This document shows, piece by piece, positions 18,401-27,624 of a stretch of DNA of 64,000 bases. This stretch comes from Cylindrospermopsis curvispora GIHE-G1. Its GTDB lineage: Bacteria > Cyanobacteriota > Cyanobacteriia > Cyanobacteriales > Nostocaceae. Under the pieces are notes generated by a model that was not told the origin of the DNA, ran no database searches, and saw only the letters and a program-made list of their open reading frames with translations. Where the stretch lies: positions 878,311 to 942,310 of the forward strand of contig NZ_CP060822.1 in assembly GCF_014489415.1 (NCBI RefSeq), read 5' to 3'. Every line of letters begins with the position of its first letter. Position 1 is the stretch's first letter. The translations under genes were made by a program, and so were the position numbers.

Positions 18401-18508
18401 AATAATTGGAGGTAAGCAAGATGCTTACCCCAAAAGATTTTGAATATTTTGCTGTCATATCATGTTCAGTAAAAACAGATAAGGAATAAGCAAACTATTG
18501 ATTTTTTC

Positions 18509-19582
18509 TTATCTGTGTAAAATCTTCTCAAACCATTGTTCTACACGAGCGCCCATTGCTGCCAAAGAATATAAACTCTCTGCTTGCTGGCGACAATTTT
18601 GACGATCAATAGTGTGTACCCGTTTAACAGCATCTATTAAACCTTGTACACTATCTGGCTCAACCAAAAACCCAGTTTTGCCATCTTCCACTATTTCCAC
18701 TAAACCGCCCCGACTATAAGCAATCACCGGTACTCCACAAGCTAAAGATTCTAAACCTACAGTGGGGAAAGCGTCTATCCAGTGGGGAGTAGCTAACATA
18801 GCTTGACATTCCCTCAGTCCCGCTTGTAATTCGTTTGTAGAGACAAATCCTTGGTAATCTATCTGTGCATCGGGATACGCTTGACGAACTTGCTGCCAAT
18901 ATTCCTCATTTTGCATCAAACCAAAGATTTTTAGAGGCATTCCTAAAGTATTTGCTGCTGCTACCGCATCTTCTAAACCTTTTTCTGGTGCTATGCGGCC
19001 TACCCAACCTAAGCTATTACCAGGTTGATCACAAAACTGATACAAAGACAAGTCTAATCCATTAAATAAACAAACACATTCATCAGGGCAAGGAAAAGTT
19101 GCAGCTTGTGTTTTTGAGTGAACACCAATAGCATGGGGAAACTGAGTTGCTACCTTGGCAATCATATCATCCATCGCATCCAGTAAAGAACTCATACTAA
19201 TTAAATGGGCAACTGGACGATGAAAAAATTGCGTTAAATATAATGGCAACCAATCATAGCTAAAATTCAAAATTAAATCATAATTTCCCTGTACTTGATA
19301 AGCATAAGTCCACATATTTGCTAAAACTGAATTTGTCGGAATCCCTATTTCTGCATCATACTTTTGATCTTGGGCGGCATTTTGTGTATTTCCGGGTATT
19401 TCTATCAAAGGTAACGAACCACTGCGAGAACCTGCTGGTGCGACAATATCTATTGTGTGTCCTCTTTGCTGCATTGCTTTGACAATATTGGGGAGGGTGA
19501 CTTCTATTCCACCACCTAACCCTGAACCCAAAGCACCAACACCTGTGGACATAAATAATAATTTGTAAGTCGGTTGACTCAT
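18509..19582 (-). CDS. GT4-family glycosyltransferase, possibly pteridine glucosyltransferase
   Basis: A 357-aa GT-B glycosyltransferase. N-domain: LFMSTGVGALGSGLGGGIEV (about 9-28, nucleotide-sugar glycine loop). C-domain: SLGWVGRIAPEKGLEDAV and the GT4 E-x7-E motif in PTVGLESLACGVPVIAY. The start ATG at 19582 has GAGG nine bases upstream; a TTG five codons earlier is less likely. The GxLGSGxGGGxE pattern and LISMSSL segment recall cyanobacterial UDP-glucose:tetrahydrobiopterin glucosyltransferases, but I recall this from memory only, so the substrate is a suggestion. It would act in the cytoplasm. Confidence 0.8.
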   Translation of the reverse strand: MSQPTYKLLFMSTGVGALGSGLGGGIEVTLPNIVKAMQQRGHTIDIVAPAGSRSGSLPLIEIPGNTQNAAQDQKYDAEIGIPTNSVLANMWTYAYQVQGNYDLILNFSYDWLPLYLTQFFHRPVAHLISMSSLLDAMDDMIAKVATQFPHAIGVHSKTQAATFPCPDECVCLFNGLDLSLYQFCDQPGNSLGWVGRIAPEKGLEDAVAAANTLGMPLKIFGLMQNEEYWQQVRQAYPDAQIDYQGFVSTNELQAGLRECQAMLATPHWIDAFPTVGLESLACGVPVIAYSRGGLVEIVEDGKTGFLVEPDSVQGLIDAVKRVHTIDRQNCRQQAESLYSLAAMGARVEQWFEKILHR

Positions 19583-19801
19583 TATTAATATCCTCAATTA
19601 AAAATTGCAGTTATCATCATACATGAGTAACTCTACAAATTAAATAGGAATACTATATTTTTGTGATAATTTTTCAGCCTCCAGTGATTAATTATTTTTG
19701 CTTTGACATCGGGTAATTAATTTACCAATCTGAGTTTTATATATTGCGGCTTTGATTAAATGCGTGCAAGCATAATATATGTAGCCATTTAATTAGGCTA
19801 T

Positions 19802-20276
19802 TAAAAAATCTAGCAACTAGTTGGGATTTACCATTCCACAAAATTTACAGTACCCCCGAAATCGTATTCGTCAGCAGTTACTCCCCTATCTTGCAACAAA
19901 CTTCAACCCCCAGGTGGAATCCCATTTATCTCATACAGCAGAGTTGTTACGAGCAGAAGTAGAGTATCTAGAACAAGTAGCTCACCAGTTGCGGTTACAA
20001 GCCTTAACAAAGTGTGAAAATGGTGATTTACGTCTGAATCGTCATTTATTAAAACAACAGCCCTTAGCTCTCCAACGCCGGGTGATCCGTCAAATATTGC
20101 AGGAAGCGTTACCACAAACCCCCAATTTTGATCATATTGAAAAAATCACGGATTTAATTAACGCCCCCAACCGTTCTCAAAGTGATCCTTTTCCTGGTGG
20201 TAGCATAGCAATAGTAGAAAATGCTTCCATAGTTATTCGACAACCGTTTCTAACTCCAACAGAAAAAGAAAGTTAG
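19802..20276 (+). pseudogene. tilS: tilS second copy, 5'-truncated and internally deleted
   Basis: Bases 19802-19839 match 15524-15561 of tilS (with two substitutions), then the sequence jumps to the equivalent of 15885 and follows the functional copy to its stop. A 323-base stretch and everything upstream of the PP-loop half are missing. The open frame (151 aa from 19821) contains only the C-terminal domain and cannot bind ATP. Identity to the intact copy is very high, with scattered substitutions, so the duplication is fairly recent. Confidence 0.92.
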
Positions 20277-20312
20277 AATGGGCCACAACCCACTTGGAAA
20301 ACTCCCGAAAAT

Positions 20313-20873
20313 ATGATCACTCGCCAAAACCGACACGCCAAATTACCAGAAAAGGTTGATGCTAAAGGTCTCAATCAATCCCCGTCTTTAAAAGACGAGT
20401 TGTATCTGAGGTTTTATTTGTCCTCACCCGAGGAATTTGCCCTACCCTTAATTAGCATCAAGGAGGTAATAGAAGTTACTCCCAATCAAATCATACCCAT
20501 TCCTAACACCTCCCCATTGGTTTTAGGAGTAGTCAATTGGCGAAGTCGGTTAATTTGGGTAGTAGACTTAGGAAAGTTTATGGGAGAAATGATACCTTTA
20601 AATCTAGAACGTAGATCACAAGTATCAGTTATTACGACTGAGTATGAAGACACCATAATTGGTTTAGCAGTAGACCAAATATGTGCTACGTTTTGGTTAG
20701 ATATGGAATCTGTAGTAGCTCCAACCGATGTGCCAGATGACATACTTCCTTTTGTGCAGGGGGAATGGCTAGATAGTGAAAATAACAAGTCCGTGAAGCT
20801 GATTAATCAAAGAGTAATTCTGCAAAGCGATAAATGGGCAAGTATGGTCAAATTTAATCAGGAGGGAAAATGA
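20313..20873 (+). CDS. CheW-like chemotaxis scaffold
   Basis: A 186-aa protein with a CheW domain (about 32-180): ISIKEVIEVTPNQIIPIPNT, VLGVVNWRSRLIWVVDLG and the VITTEYEDTIIGLAVDQI strand set. CheW links receptors to CheA in signalling arrays. The first ~28 residues are a variable leader, part of which is duplicated at 16348. Its stop codon overlaps the start of the receptor gene (ATGA), so the two are translationally coupled. The order CheW-MCP-CheA matches pilus/hormogonium motility loci (hmpC-D-E/pilI-J-L type) of filamentous cyanobacteria. Confidence 0.88.
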   Translation: MITRQNRHAKLPEKVDAKGLNQSPSLKDELYLRFYLSSPEEFALPLISIKEVIEVTPNQIIPIPNTSPLVLGVVNWRSRLIWVVDLGKFMGEMIPLNLERRSQVSVITTEYEDTIIGLAVDQICATFWLDMESVVAPTDVPDDILPFVQGEWLDSENNKSVKLINQRVILQSDKWASMVKFNQEGK

Positions 20874-22333
20874 TAAATATAAATACAGATGAGCCAAATT
20901 CCAAATATCAGGAGGCGTTAACAGCTTACATAGAAGGTGATTATCAACGTGCTGCTACTCTAATAGACCAAGTAGTCAGCATTCTAGGAGAAGACCCTAA
21001 TTCCCACCTGTTGCGGGGTAATATATACTATGCTCTAGGAAAATTTAAGGTTGCCAAAGCGGAATATGATCGGGTATTGGGTTTAACAAATAATCAAGAA
21101 ATACTGGGTTCAGCTCGTCAAAAATTACAAGTGATTGAACAGGAGCTAGTCACTGACAGCTCTGCTTTAAAGAGTGGTTCTGATAGTACTTTCGTTGCAG
21201 ATCCCAGTAGTGTTGAACAACTGTTTTCGGACATAGAAGAAAATCATCAACCACACCCGTTGGAATCAGATAAAAAGTATAGTTATAACGATATGGACAA
21301 AATTGAATTCCTGGTTAATTTTGATGAATTTGATGATTTAAGAAGTATTTCATCTTGGGAACCGGTAGAAATAGATGAAAACATACATACCCATGATGAA
21401 TCAGCTGGTAACCATAACCAAAAGTTACTAGAATATAAATCCGTAAGTACCCAAGACCCATCACCAGAGAATGTTCCCATTCGGCAAAATTCTTCCTTAA
21501 ATGCTATCTTAAAGAAACAGCAGTGGTCTACCGCACTAGTAGTAGGTTTTACCTCAGCCCTAACAGCTGCTGTGATTGGCTTTGGAACCAGCTCATGGAT
21601 ATCACCCACCCAAACTGAATGGATGAGAAATGCCAATTGGGGAGTACCTCTAGGTGCTGGAATCATAAGTGGAATCACTGCTGCTTCCGTGGGTGGTCTG
21701 GCACATCAATCTGTTCGACGTGCTTTTCAGGAACAGAACTCCGGTCAGGCCAAAGAATTAGCAGTCACTCTCAACTCTGTAGTAAGTATGACCCAATCCC
21801 TAGAGGAAGTCAGAAAAATAGGTAAAGCAGCTCAAACCTCGGTTCATCGCGTTAATGACATTAATAGTCAAGTTAGCGAAGTTTTGGAAAACATGGTGGC
21901 AGAAATTTTGGTAATTGGAGAAACCTTAACAAAAACCGAACCTCAACTAAAATACTTGGCCCAAACTTGTCAAGAAGTTAATTCCTTGGCTACATTAACA
22001 TCCCAATTAGCCTCTCGTACTAACTTGTTAACATTAAATGTCAGCATTGAAGCGACAAAATCTGGCATAGGAGGAAGAGGACTGGCAATTATGGCCAATG
22101 AAATATCCCAACTAGCAGATAAGACAGCTAAATCTGTTAAGCAGATTCAAGAGATGTTTGGAAACATTGATAAGGAGGCTAACCGTATTATACTCACTAT
22201 GGAAGGGAGTAAACAACGAGTTATTAATAGCACCAAACTTGCACAACAAGCTAGGCAATCTCTGGATGATATTACCCCTATAATAGCTGATATAGACTCC
22301 TCAATTGAGAAAGCAACTCTTAACTCCCCCTAA
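20870..22333 (+). CDS. Methyl-accepting chemotaxis-like protein with N-terminal TPR
   Basis: A 487-aa protein (HmpD/PilJ-like). Residues about 5-90 form TPR-like helices (GDYQRAATLIDQVV, YYALGKFKVAKAEYD). An acidic linker follows, then two hydrophobic segments at about 220-240 and 262-280. The signalling domain (about 290-480) has the tip motif SRTNLLTLNVSIEATKSG followed by GGRGLAIMANEISQLAD. The protein ends soon after the tip's return helix, so the cytoplasmic hairpin looks short, and no clear HAMP or ligand-binding domain is present. A strong AGGAGGG ribosome site lies just before the start. Confidence 0.82.
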   Translation: MININTDEPNSKYQEALTAYIEGDYQRAATLIDQVVSILGEDPNSHLLRGNIYYALGKFKVAKAEYDRVLGLTNNQEILGSARQKLQVIEQELVTDSSALKSGSDSTFVADPSSVEQLFSDIEENHQPHPLESDKKYSYNDMDKIEFLVNFDEFDDLRSISSWEPVEIDENIHTHDESAGNHNQKLLEYKSVSTQDPSPENVPIRQNSSLNAILKKQQWSTALVVGFTSALTAAVIGFGTSSWISPTQTEWMRNANWGVPLGAGIISGITAASVGGLAHQSVRRAFQEQNSGQAKELAVTLNSVVSMTQSLEEVRKIGKAAQTSVHRVNDINSQVSEVLENMVAEILVIGETLTKTEPQLKYLAQTCQEVNSLATLTSQLASRTNLLTLNVSIEATKSGIGGRGLAIMANEISQLADKTAKSVKQIQEMFGNIDKEANRIILTMEGSKQRVINSTKLAQQARQSLDDITPIIADIDSSIEKATLNSP

Positions 22334-22373
22334 ATACCATTATTTAAACTTAGGTTAGGTAAAAACAAAAAGT

Positions 22374-23843
22374 ATGCATGATGCTAATAGTTTTTGGGAA
22401 GATACAGGAAGCAAACCTGAAAAAAAACCTGTAGATGAGAATTTGGAAGATTTGATTAAGGAATTGGAAGATAGCTTGTTAGCAGGATCTAAACAAGTCT
22501 CATCACAAATAATCAGGGAAAAAGGAAAGCAAGTTGGCCTTACTTCCATAGGGGGAAAACCTCAAGTTACTAAAATACCAGATCCCGTTTCTTTTGGGGG
22601 TAAGGAGGGTGTCAATATTTCTTTTGGTCATTTAAATCAAATGGCAAATTTGGTGGGGGACTTGCTGACCAGTCACCATGTCCTAGCGCATAATCACCAG
22701 CACCTGTGCCAATCTTTAGACCATCTGCTCTCTCAAATTCAACACCTTTCCCAGATCGGTATCAGAATACAAGAGTTAAATGACCCATCTAATCCTTTCT
22801 ATTCCCTGCACCAAGAAATTATAGAATGTACTTCCACCATGGTGGAGTCTGCATTAGATATTGATTTTGTTCAAGAGGAGATTCAAACTCTAAGTGAGCA
22901 GTTTGATCAAGTCACGGAAAAATTACGAGATAGTTGTGTCAGCATACAACGGATCCCTTTTGCTCGAGCTAGTGAACGATTACGTAATCAGGTGACTATT
23001 GATGGAGTGAAGTATGGCAAAAAGGTGGACTTGGTTATACAAGGACAAGAAACACCTGTGGATAAGCTAATTTTACCCCACCTGACTGATTGTCTGATTT
23101 ATATACTCCATCATGCTATGTCCCAGGAAACTAAAACTGCTCCAGTCCGCATTGCTTCTGGCAAATCACCTGCAGGAAAAATCACTATCCAGGTTTCTGT
23201 TGAGGGTAAATACAATCTGATATGTATAACTTTTATATCTGTAGCTAATAATACTCTGGGACTTAACTACCATAGGCTAATCCAAAATTTGCTACCAACT
23301 CTTCACCAAGTTTATGGCACTATTAGCACTGATTCCTCTATCGCTCACCAAAGAACTTTGACTATCAAGTTACCTATTAGTTTAAGTGGTTTGACTGCTT
23401 GTGGAACTATATGTTGTGTTTTCCATAACTACACAATTGCCTTTCATCAGGAATATGTGATCGAAACCATGGATATATTGGTGAAGGATCTGGCCAGGGA
23501 TGCTAAAGGTAAACCATTTATCCGCTGGGGAAAACGGATTTTGCCTTTACGCAGTCTCTCTGAAGTGTTAGGATTTCATCGTCAAATTGTTGACACTCCT
23601 TCAACGGACAATCGTCAAAACACTTCTGTAGTTATTCTTCACCCCGGTAGTACTGATATTATAGTCGCTCTCCAGGTTGACCAGGTGTTGGGTGAAAGGG
23701 AAATCTTTGTTAAACAATTCCCAGGAATTTTACCCAAACCCACTGGTCTTGCAGGAATGTCCATTGGCTCAGATGGTACTATTGTTTTTGTAGCAGACCC
23801 CTGGGAAATTATCAGTCAACTAAATCTAGTGTCACCGACCTAA
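22374..23843 (+). CDS. CheA-like protein lacking Hpt and ATP-binding motifs (pseudokinase)
   Basis: A 489-aa CheA/HmpE relative. Residues about 80-200 resemble the dimerisation helices (LNQMANLVGDLLTSHHVLA) and residues about 345-485 are a CheW-type regulatory domain (CCVFHNYTIAFHQEYVIETM; RILPLRSLSEVLGF). The HATPase region between them is degenerate: where CheA has an Asn-containing N box, this has DCLIYILHHAMSQE; no DxGxG is visible, the equivalent stretch reading ISVANNT; no GxGxGM lid. The N-terminal phosphotransfer (Hpt) domain with its His is absent and there is no receiver domain. The frame is intact over 1.47 kb, so it may still act as a scaffold, or be early in decay. Confidence 0.75.
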   Translation: MHDANSFWEDTGSKPEKKPVDENLEDLIKELEDSLLAGSKQVSSQIIREKGKQVGLTSIGGKPQVTKIPDPVSFGGKEGVNISFGHLNQMANLVGDLLTSHHVLAHNHQHLCQSLDHLLSQIQHLSQIGIRIQELNDPSNPFYSLHQEIIECTSTMVESALDIDFVQEEIQTLSEQFDQVTEKLRDSCVSIQRIPFARASERLRNQVTIDGVKYGKKVDLVIQGQETPVDKLILPHLTDCLIYILHHAMSQETKTAPVRIASGKSPAGKITIQVSVEGKYNLICITFISVANNTLGLNYHRLIQNLLPTLHQVYGTISTDSSIAHQRTLTIKLPISLSGLTACGTICCVFHNYTIAFHQEYVIETMDILVKDLARDAKGKPFIRWGKRILPLRSLSEVLGFHRQIVDTPSTDNRQNTSVVILHPGSTDIIVALQVDQVLGEREIFVKQFPGILPKPTGLAGMSIGSDGTIVFVADPWEIISQLNLVSPT

Positions 23844-23856
23844 TAAGATCGGTGAC
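23831..23856. terminator. Hairpin between convergent cheA-like and ftsH genes
   Basis: GTCACCGA and TCGGTGAC form a perfect eight-base stem with a ten-base loop that includes the cheA-like stop codon. No T-run follows on either strand, so it is a possible, not a typical, bidirectional terminator. Confidence 0.45.
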
Positions 23857-23864
23857 TTGCTAGT

Positions 23865-25706
23865 TTAGGCAAACGCTGCCGTTTTTACATCATTATTAGA
23901 CAGAATATCCTGCAATTCGTCAGCATCAACCGTTTCTTTATCAATCAGCATTTGAGCAATTTGGTCTAAAATCTGACGGTTATTTAGTAATACTTCCTTG
24001 GCGCGAAAATATGCCGTATCAACAAGTTTGCGAACTTCTTCGTCAATTGCAGCGGCAGTCTCCTCCGAGAAATCCCGTTCGGACATGATGTCTCTACCTA
24101 GGAACATATTACCTTGCTGACGACCTAAAGCCACAGGACCCAAGCGATCGCTCATACCAAAACGAGTAATCATTTGTCTAGCTACTCTAGCTACCTGTTG
24201 CAGGTCGTTGGAAGCACCAGTGGTTACTTCTTCTTCACCAAAAATAATTTCTTCTGCTAAACGACCACCCAACGCAACGGCCATTTGATTTTCTAGATAT
24301 GCGCGGCTATACAAGCCTGTATCCATCCGGTCTTCACTGGGCGTAAACCAGGTTAAACCACCTGCACGACCACGGGGGATAATGCTAATTTTTTGTACGG
24401 GGTCATAATCAGGCATTAATGCACCAACTAAGGCATGACCAGCTTCGTGATATGCTACCAAGGTTTTGCGTTTTTCGCTCATTACCCGGTCTTTCTTTTC
24501 TGGACCTGCTAATACCCGATCAATAGCATCGTTAATTTCATCCATGGAAATTTCGGTCAGGTTGCGACGTGCTGCTAAAATTGCTGCTTCGTTCAACAGG
24601 TTGGATAGGTCCGCACCGGTGAATCCGGGAGTGCGACGGGCAATTCTATCTAGGTCTACATCTTTTGATAGGGTTTTACCTCTAGCATGAACTCTGAGGA
24701 TTTCACTCCTTCCACCATAGTCAGGACGGTCTACTACCACTTGACGATCAAAGCGACCAGGACGCAATAGAGCTGAATCAAGAACGTCTGGACGGTTAGT
24801 GGCAGCAATAATGATAATTCCTGTATTACCTTCAAAACCATCCATTTCCGTTAGTAATTGGTTGAGGGTTTGTTCCCTTTCATCGTTACCTCCCCCTAAA
24901 CCAGCACCTCTTTGACGACCTACCGCATCAATTTCATCAATGAAGACTATGCAAGGAGCGTTGGATTTTGCCTGTTCAAACAGGTCTCGCACTCTAGATG
25001 CACCTACACCCACGAACATTTCCACAAATTCCGATCCGGAAATACTGAAGAAGGGTACACCTGCTTCCCCTGCTACTGCTCGTGCTAATAGGGTTTTACC
25101 TGTTCCTGGTGGTCCTACTAATAATACACCTTTAGGAATTTTCGCGCCAACAGCAGTAAAGCGATCAGCATTTTTTAAAAAGTCTACAACTTCATTTAAT
25201 TCCAGTTTGGCTTGGTCAATACCCGCCACATCCCCAAAGGTGACTTGGGTTTGGGGTTCCATTTGCACTCTGGCTTTGGATTTCCCAAAGTTCATGGCTT
25301 GACTACCAGGACCACTCTGGGCCCGACGTAGTAAGAAAAATAAACCCACTAACAGCAATACAGGGAAAAATAGGCTACTCAGTGCCCTAAACCAAAATCC
25401 GTCGTCTGTTTGAGGTAGTACGGCAATATCTACACCTTTATTGCTTAGGGTGTTGATTAAATCTGGGTCGTTGACCAGGATGACCCGCTTTTTGTTCGGA
25501 TCATATTTTGGTGTCACCACCGCTGTGGTCCGATCTGAACTGAGGCTAACTCTTTCTACCCGCCCCTGTTCCACCTGTTGGATAAATTCACTATACCTCC
25601 ACGTTTCTACCTGTGGCGGTTGATTGTCAAAAAACGCTGTCCCTAAGGCTATTACTACTATAAATAACAGCGCGTACAGCCCCGCATTTCTCCATCTCTT
25701 GTTCAC
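23865..25706 (-). CDS. ftsH: ATP-dependent zinc metalloprotease FtsH
   Basis: A 613-aa membrane AAA+ protease. Two membrane helices (about 10-27 and 108-127) flank a lumenal/periplasmic domain. The AAA domain has Walker A GPPGTGKT (about 198-205), Walker [13 protein letters not shown] and [21 protein letters not shown]; the zinc site is HEAGH (about 424-428). Cyanobacterial FtsH enzymes degrade damaged photosystem II D1 and other membrane proteins. Which of the usual four paralogues this is cannot be fixed by eye, though length and GxxGG-type N-region fit the thylakoid FtsH2-like group. The GTG start has AGGAGG about 12 bases upstream. Confidence 0.95.
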   Translation of the reverse strand: MNKRWRNAGLYALLFIVVIALGTAFFDNQPPQVETWRYSEFIQQVEQGRVERVSLSSDRTTAVVTPKYDPNKKRVILVNDPDLINTLSNKGVDIAVLPQTDDGFWFRALSSLFFPVLLLVGLFFLLRRAQSGPGSQAMNFGKSKARVQMEPQTQVTFGDVAGIDQAKLELNEVVDFLKNADRFTAVGAKIPKGVLLVGPPGTGKTLLARAVAGEAGVPFFSISGSEFVEMFVGVGASRVRDLFEQAKSNAPCIVFIDEIDAVGRQRGAGLGGGNDEREQTLNQLLTEMDGFEGNTGIIIIAATNRPDVLDSALLRPGRFDRQVVVDRPDYGGRSEILRVHARGKTLSKDVDLDRIARRTPGFTGADLSNLLNEAAILAARRNLTEISMDEINDAIDRVLAGPEKKDRVMSEKRKTLVAYHEAGHALVGALMPDYDPVQKISIIPRGRAGGLTWFTPSEDRMDTGLYSRAYLENQMAVALGGRLAEEIIFGEEEVTTGASNDLQQVARVARQMITRFGMSDRLGPVALGRQQGNMFLGRDIMSERDFSEETAAAIDEEVRKLVDTAYFRAKEVLLNNRQILDQIAQMLIDKETVDADELQDILSNNDVKTAAFA

Positions 25707-25815
25707 TGAGGTATATCCTCCTAGTTTTGGGCGTTAGTCTAAGTTCTCTAAAATAAGAGAGATTTTATGAGAATTATGTTAACTTATTTTAAGATATACC
25801 AAAACTTCACTCCTG

Positions 25816-26610
25816 TCATGATAGAAATAATCTTTTGATCTCCCAAAAGCATGAATGTCTAGGATTATATTCTAACCTCTCTTGACAATCCTGCACCATA
25901 TATATGGGAACTATCTCTACCACGCTGTTGCTATAGGCGATCGCCTCTAGGTCTTTGACCAGGTTTCCTGTCCATGGTTCTTGCTTGACGGGAATTTGAT
26001 TTTTCTGTAAGTGATCAATAATGAGCGATCGCTCGATTCCTGGGAGGATTCCCTCTGTGAGGGGTGGTGTCCACCAGCAGTGGTCTTTCCAACCCCAAAG
26101 GTTGCCAGTGGCGGTTTCTAGCCACTTTCCCTGGTTGTCTACTAAAATTACTTCTTGGGCCTTGAGACTTTGGGCATTAGTTTTTGCCAACCAAGGAGCC
26201 AGATAGTTACCGGTTTTATGCTGGGGTAGGGAACGGTTCCACCTGACATTACCAAGGGTGACCATTATACCATGATTTTGTCTTTCAGCTAGGTTTTCTG
26301 GGAGGAATCTACCTGTAATCCATTCTCGACCATCGGGGAAAACAGTGATTCTGATGACGGGGAAATTTTGTGAGAGTATTTCCGCACCTTGATGTATATC
26401 TGACCAGTTAGGTTCTTTCCAGTCAAATATGTCTAGGGTGGATTTTAGACGAAAACAGTGGGCATACCAATTAGTTAGGCGATGATTGAGACAGCTTTGA
26501 TATACCCTGATAGTTGTAAAAACTGTAGCTCCGTAAATTAACCCTGGGTCATCAACATCTAATGTGAGTGTTGTTGATTTTATCAGTTGACCACAATACC
26601 AATACATCAT
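25816..26610 (-). CDS. Class IV aminotransferase (aminodeoxychorismate lyase-like)
   Basis: A 264-aa PLP fold-type IV protein. Motifs: DPGLIYGATVFTTIRVY near the N-terminus (DxGxxYGxxxFxTxR), the lysine-bearing PLP segment around TGNYLAPWLAKTNAQ (about 131-145) and EVILVDNQGKWLETATGNLWGW followed by PPLTEGILPGIER, the signature of the 4-amino-4-deoxychorismate lyase/branched-chain aminotransferase group. The length fits PabC, which makes 4-aminobenzoate for folate, but substrate class within family IV cannot be settled by motif. Twenty-six bases downstream of the next gene, so likely cotranscribed with it. Confidence 0.8.
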   Translation of the reverse strand: MMYWYCGQLIKSTTLTLDVDDPGLIYGATVFTTIRVYQSCLNHRLTNWYAHCFRLKSTLDIFDWKEPNWSDIHQGAEILSQNFPVIRITVFPDGREWITGRFLPENLAERQNHGIMVTLGNVRWNRSLPQHKTGNYLAPWLAKTNAQSLKAQEVILVDNQGKWLETATGNLWGWKDHCWWTPPLTEGILPGIERSLIIDHLQKNQIPVKQEPWTGNLVKDLEAIAYSNSVVEIVPIYMVQDCQERLEYNPRHSCFWEIKRLFLS

Positions 26611-26636
26611 CTGTTCCTATTCTATAACCAAACAAG

Positions 26637-27422
26637 TCAGTCTCTTTCAGGAAAAATAACAGTGGGTAAACCCAAATTATTCACAACTACCTTACCACCT
26701 AAATTTTCAATTTCGCCAGTGGCAATTTGTCGGGTTTTGCCATCTACATTATTTTGTAAAACCATGGTCCAGGTGGCAATACGAGCAAACTTACTGTCAG
26801 GATTCCTCAAAAGAAAATTAGCAGTTTTTTCAGAGAAGAAAACCACTTTTTGCGCCTCTGGATCATCATATTCCCGCGCCCAATTAGCAGCTTTTATAAA
26901 AGACTGACGAGCTGCTTGATGATCACCCAAAAATAACAATTCATCAATACCCTTATAACTCCACACATAATAGGACTTTGGCGGTAATTTGGGAGAGAGG
27001 AATTGTAAATTAGTCTCCATTAGATTAACAGCAGTTTTAGGCATACCAGCATATAAAGAGGTACTAACAGAAAGACTTAAATAGGCATCAAGGAATCTTG
27101 GGTCATGTTTGAGAACAATTTTTAAAAACTCCGGACTAAGACCATAGCCAGTCCTCTGTCTTTGCTGGTCATCCCCAAAGTATTGTAAAAAGTCAACATA
27201 TACCCATTTGGCAAGTAGGTTACCATAGCCAAAACTGGGCATGTTATCAAGAAATTTAAGACGTAAAGCATTTTTCTGATCATCTTTTTTTACAGACTCT
27301 TCCGACCTATTTTCCGGAGCAGTTACCAATTCCCGTAGTCGTAGGTACTGATTGGAAGTCACAGCGAGAATAGACAAACTAACAACCAAGGGAGCAATAA
27401 TCAATTCGCGAGCTGATAGCAT
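26637..27422 (-). CDS. Conserved TPR-like protein with N-terminal membrane anchor
   Basis: A 261-aa protein. One hydrophobic helix at residues 6-22 (ELIIAPLVVSLSILAVTS) acts as anchor or uncleaved signal. The rest is helical with aromatic-rich pairs typical of TPR/SEL-like repeats: KWVYVDFLQYFGDDQ, DPRFLDAYLSLSVSTSLYAG, DHQAARQSFIKAANWA. I recognise it as a type found in cyanobacteria but know no function. It precedes the aminotransferase gene with a 26-base gap. A palindromic repeat begins immediately upstream of its start. Confidence 0.65.
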   Translation of the reverse strand: MLSARELIIAPLVVSLSILAVTSNQYLRLRELVTAPENRSEESVKKDDQKNALRLKFLDNMPSFGYGNLLAKWVYVDFLQYFGDDQQRQRTGYGLSPEFLKIVLKHDPRFLDAYLSLSVSTSLYAGMPKTAVNLMETNLQFLSPKLPPKSYYVWSYKGIDELLFLGDHQAARQSFIKAANWAREYDDPEAQKVVFFSEKTANFLLRNPDSKFARIATWTMVLQNNVDGKTRQIATGEIENLGGKVVVNNLGLPTVIFPERD

Positions 27423-27424
27423 AA

Positions 27425-27477
27425 GTAGGGAGGCACAATTATTTGTAGGATGGGTTGAGTAACGAAACCCATCCTAC
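27425..27477. repeat. Dispersed palindromic repeat (single copy, inverted)
   Basis: GTAGGATGGGTT and AACCCATCCTAC form a perfect 12-base stem around an eight- to nine-base loop, preceded by GTAGGGAGGCACAATTATTT. Reverse-complemented, this is the same layout as the right half of each 118-bp unit at 6594-7065 (palindrome, then AAATAATTGTxCCTCCCTAC). Confidence 0.9.
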
Positions 27478-27624
27478 GTTCATTTTACTTAGTAAAATTT
27501 ATTGTTGTTAAGTTTTTCTAAAAACAATGGAAAAAAAATCTCAAGTAGTTAATAATGACCTAGGTGTCAATGGAAACCCATACAGTCCTATCCACACTTG
27601 TTCACATAGTACCTAAAACTAAGT

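Noticed and set aside
22374-23843. CheA-like gene called a functional histidine kinase
   Set aside because: No phosphorylatable Hpt His and no ATP-binding boxes could be found.
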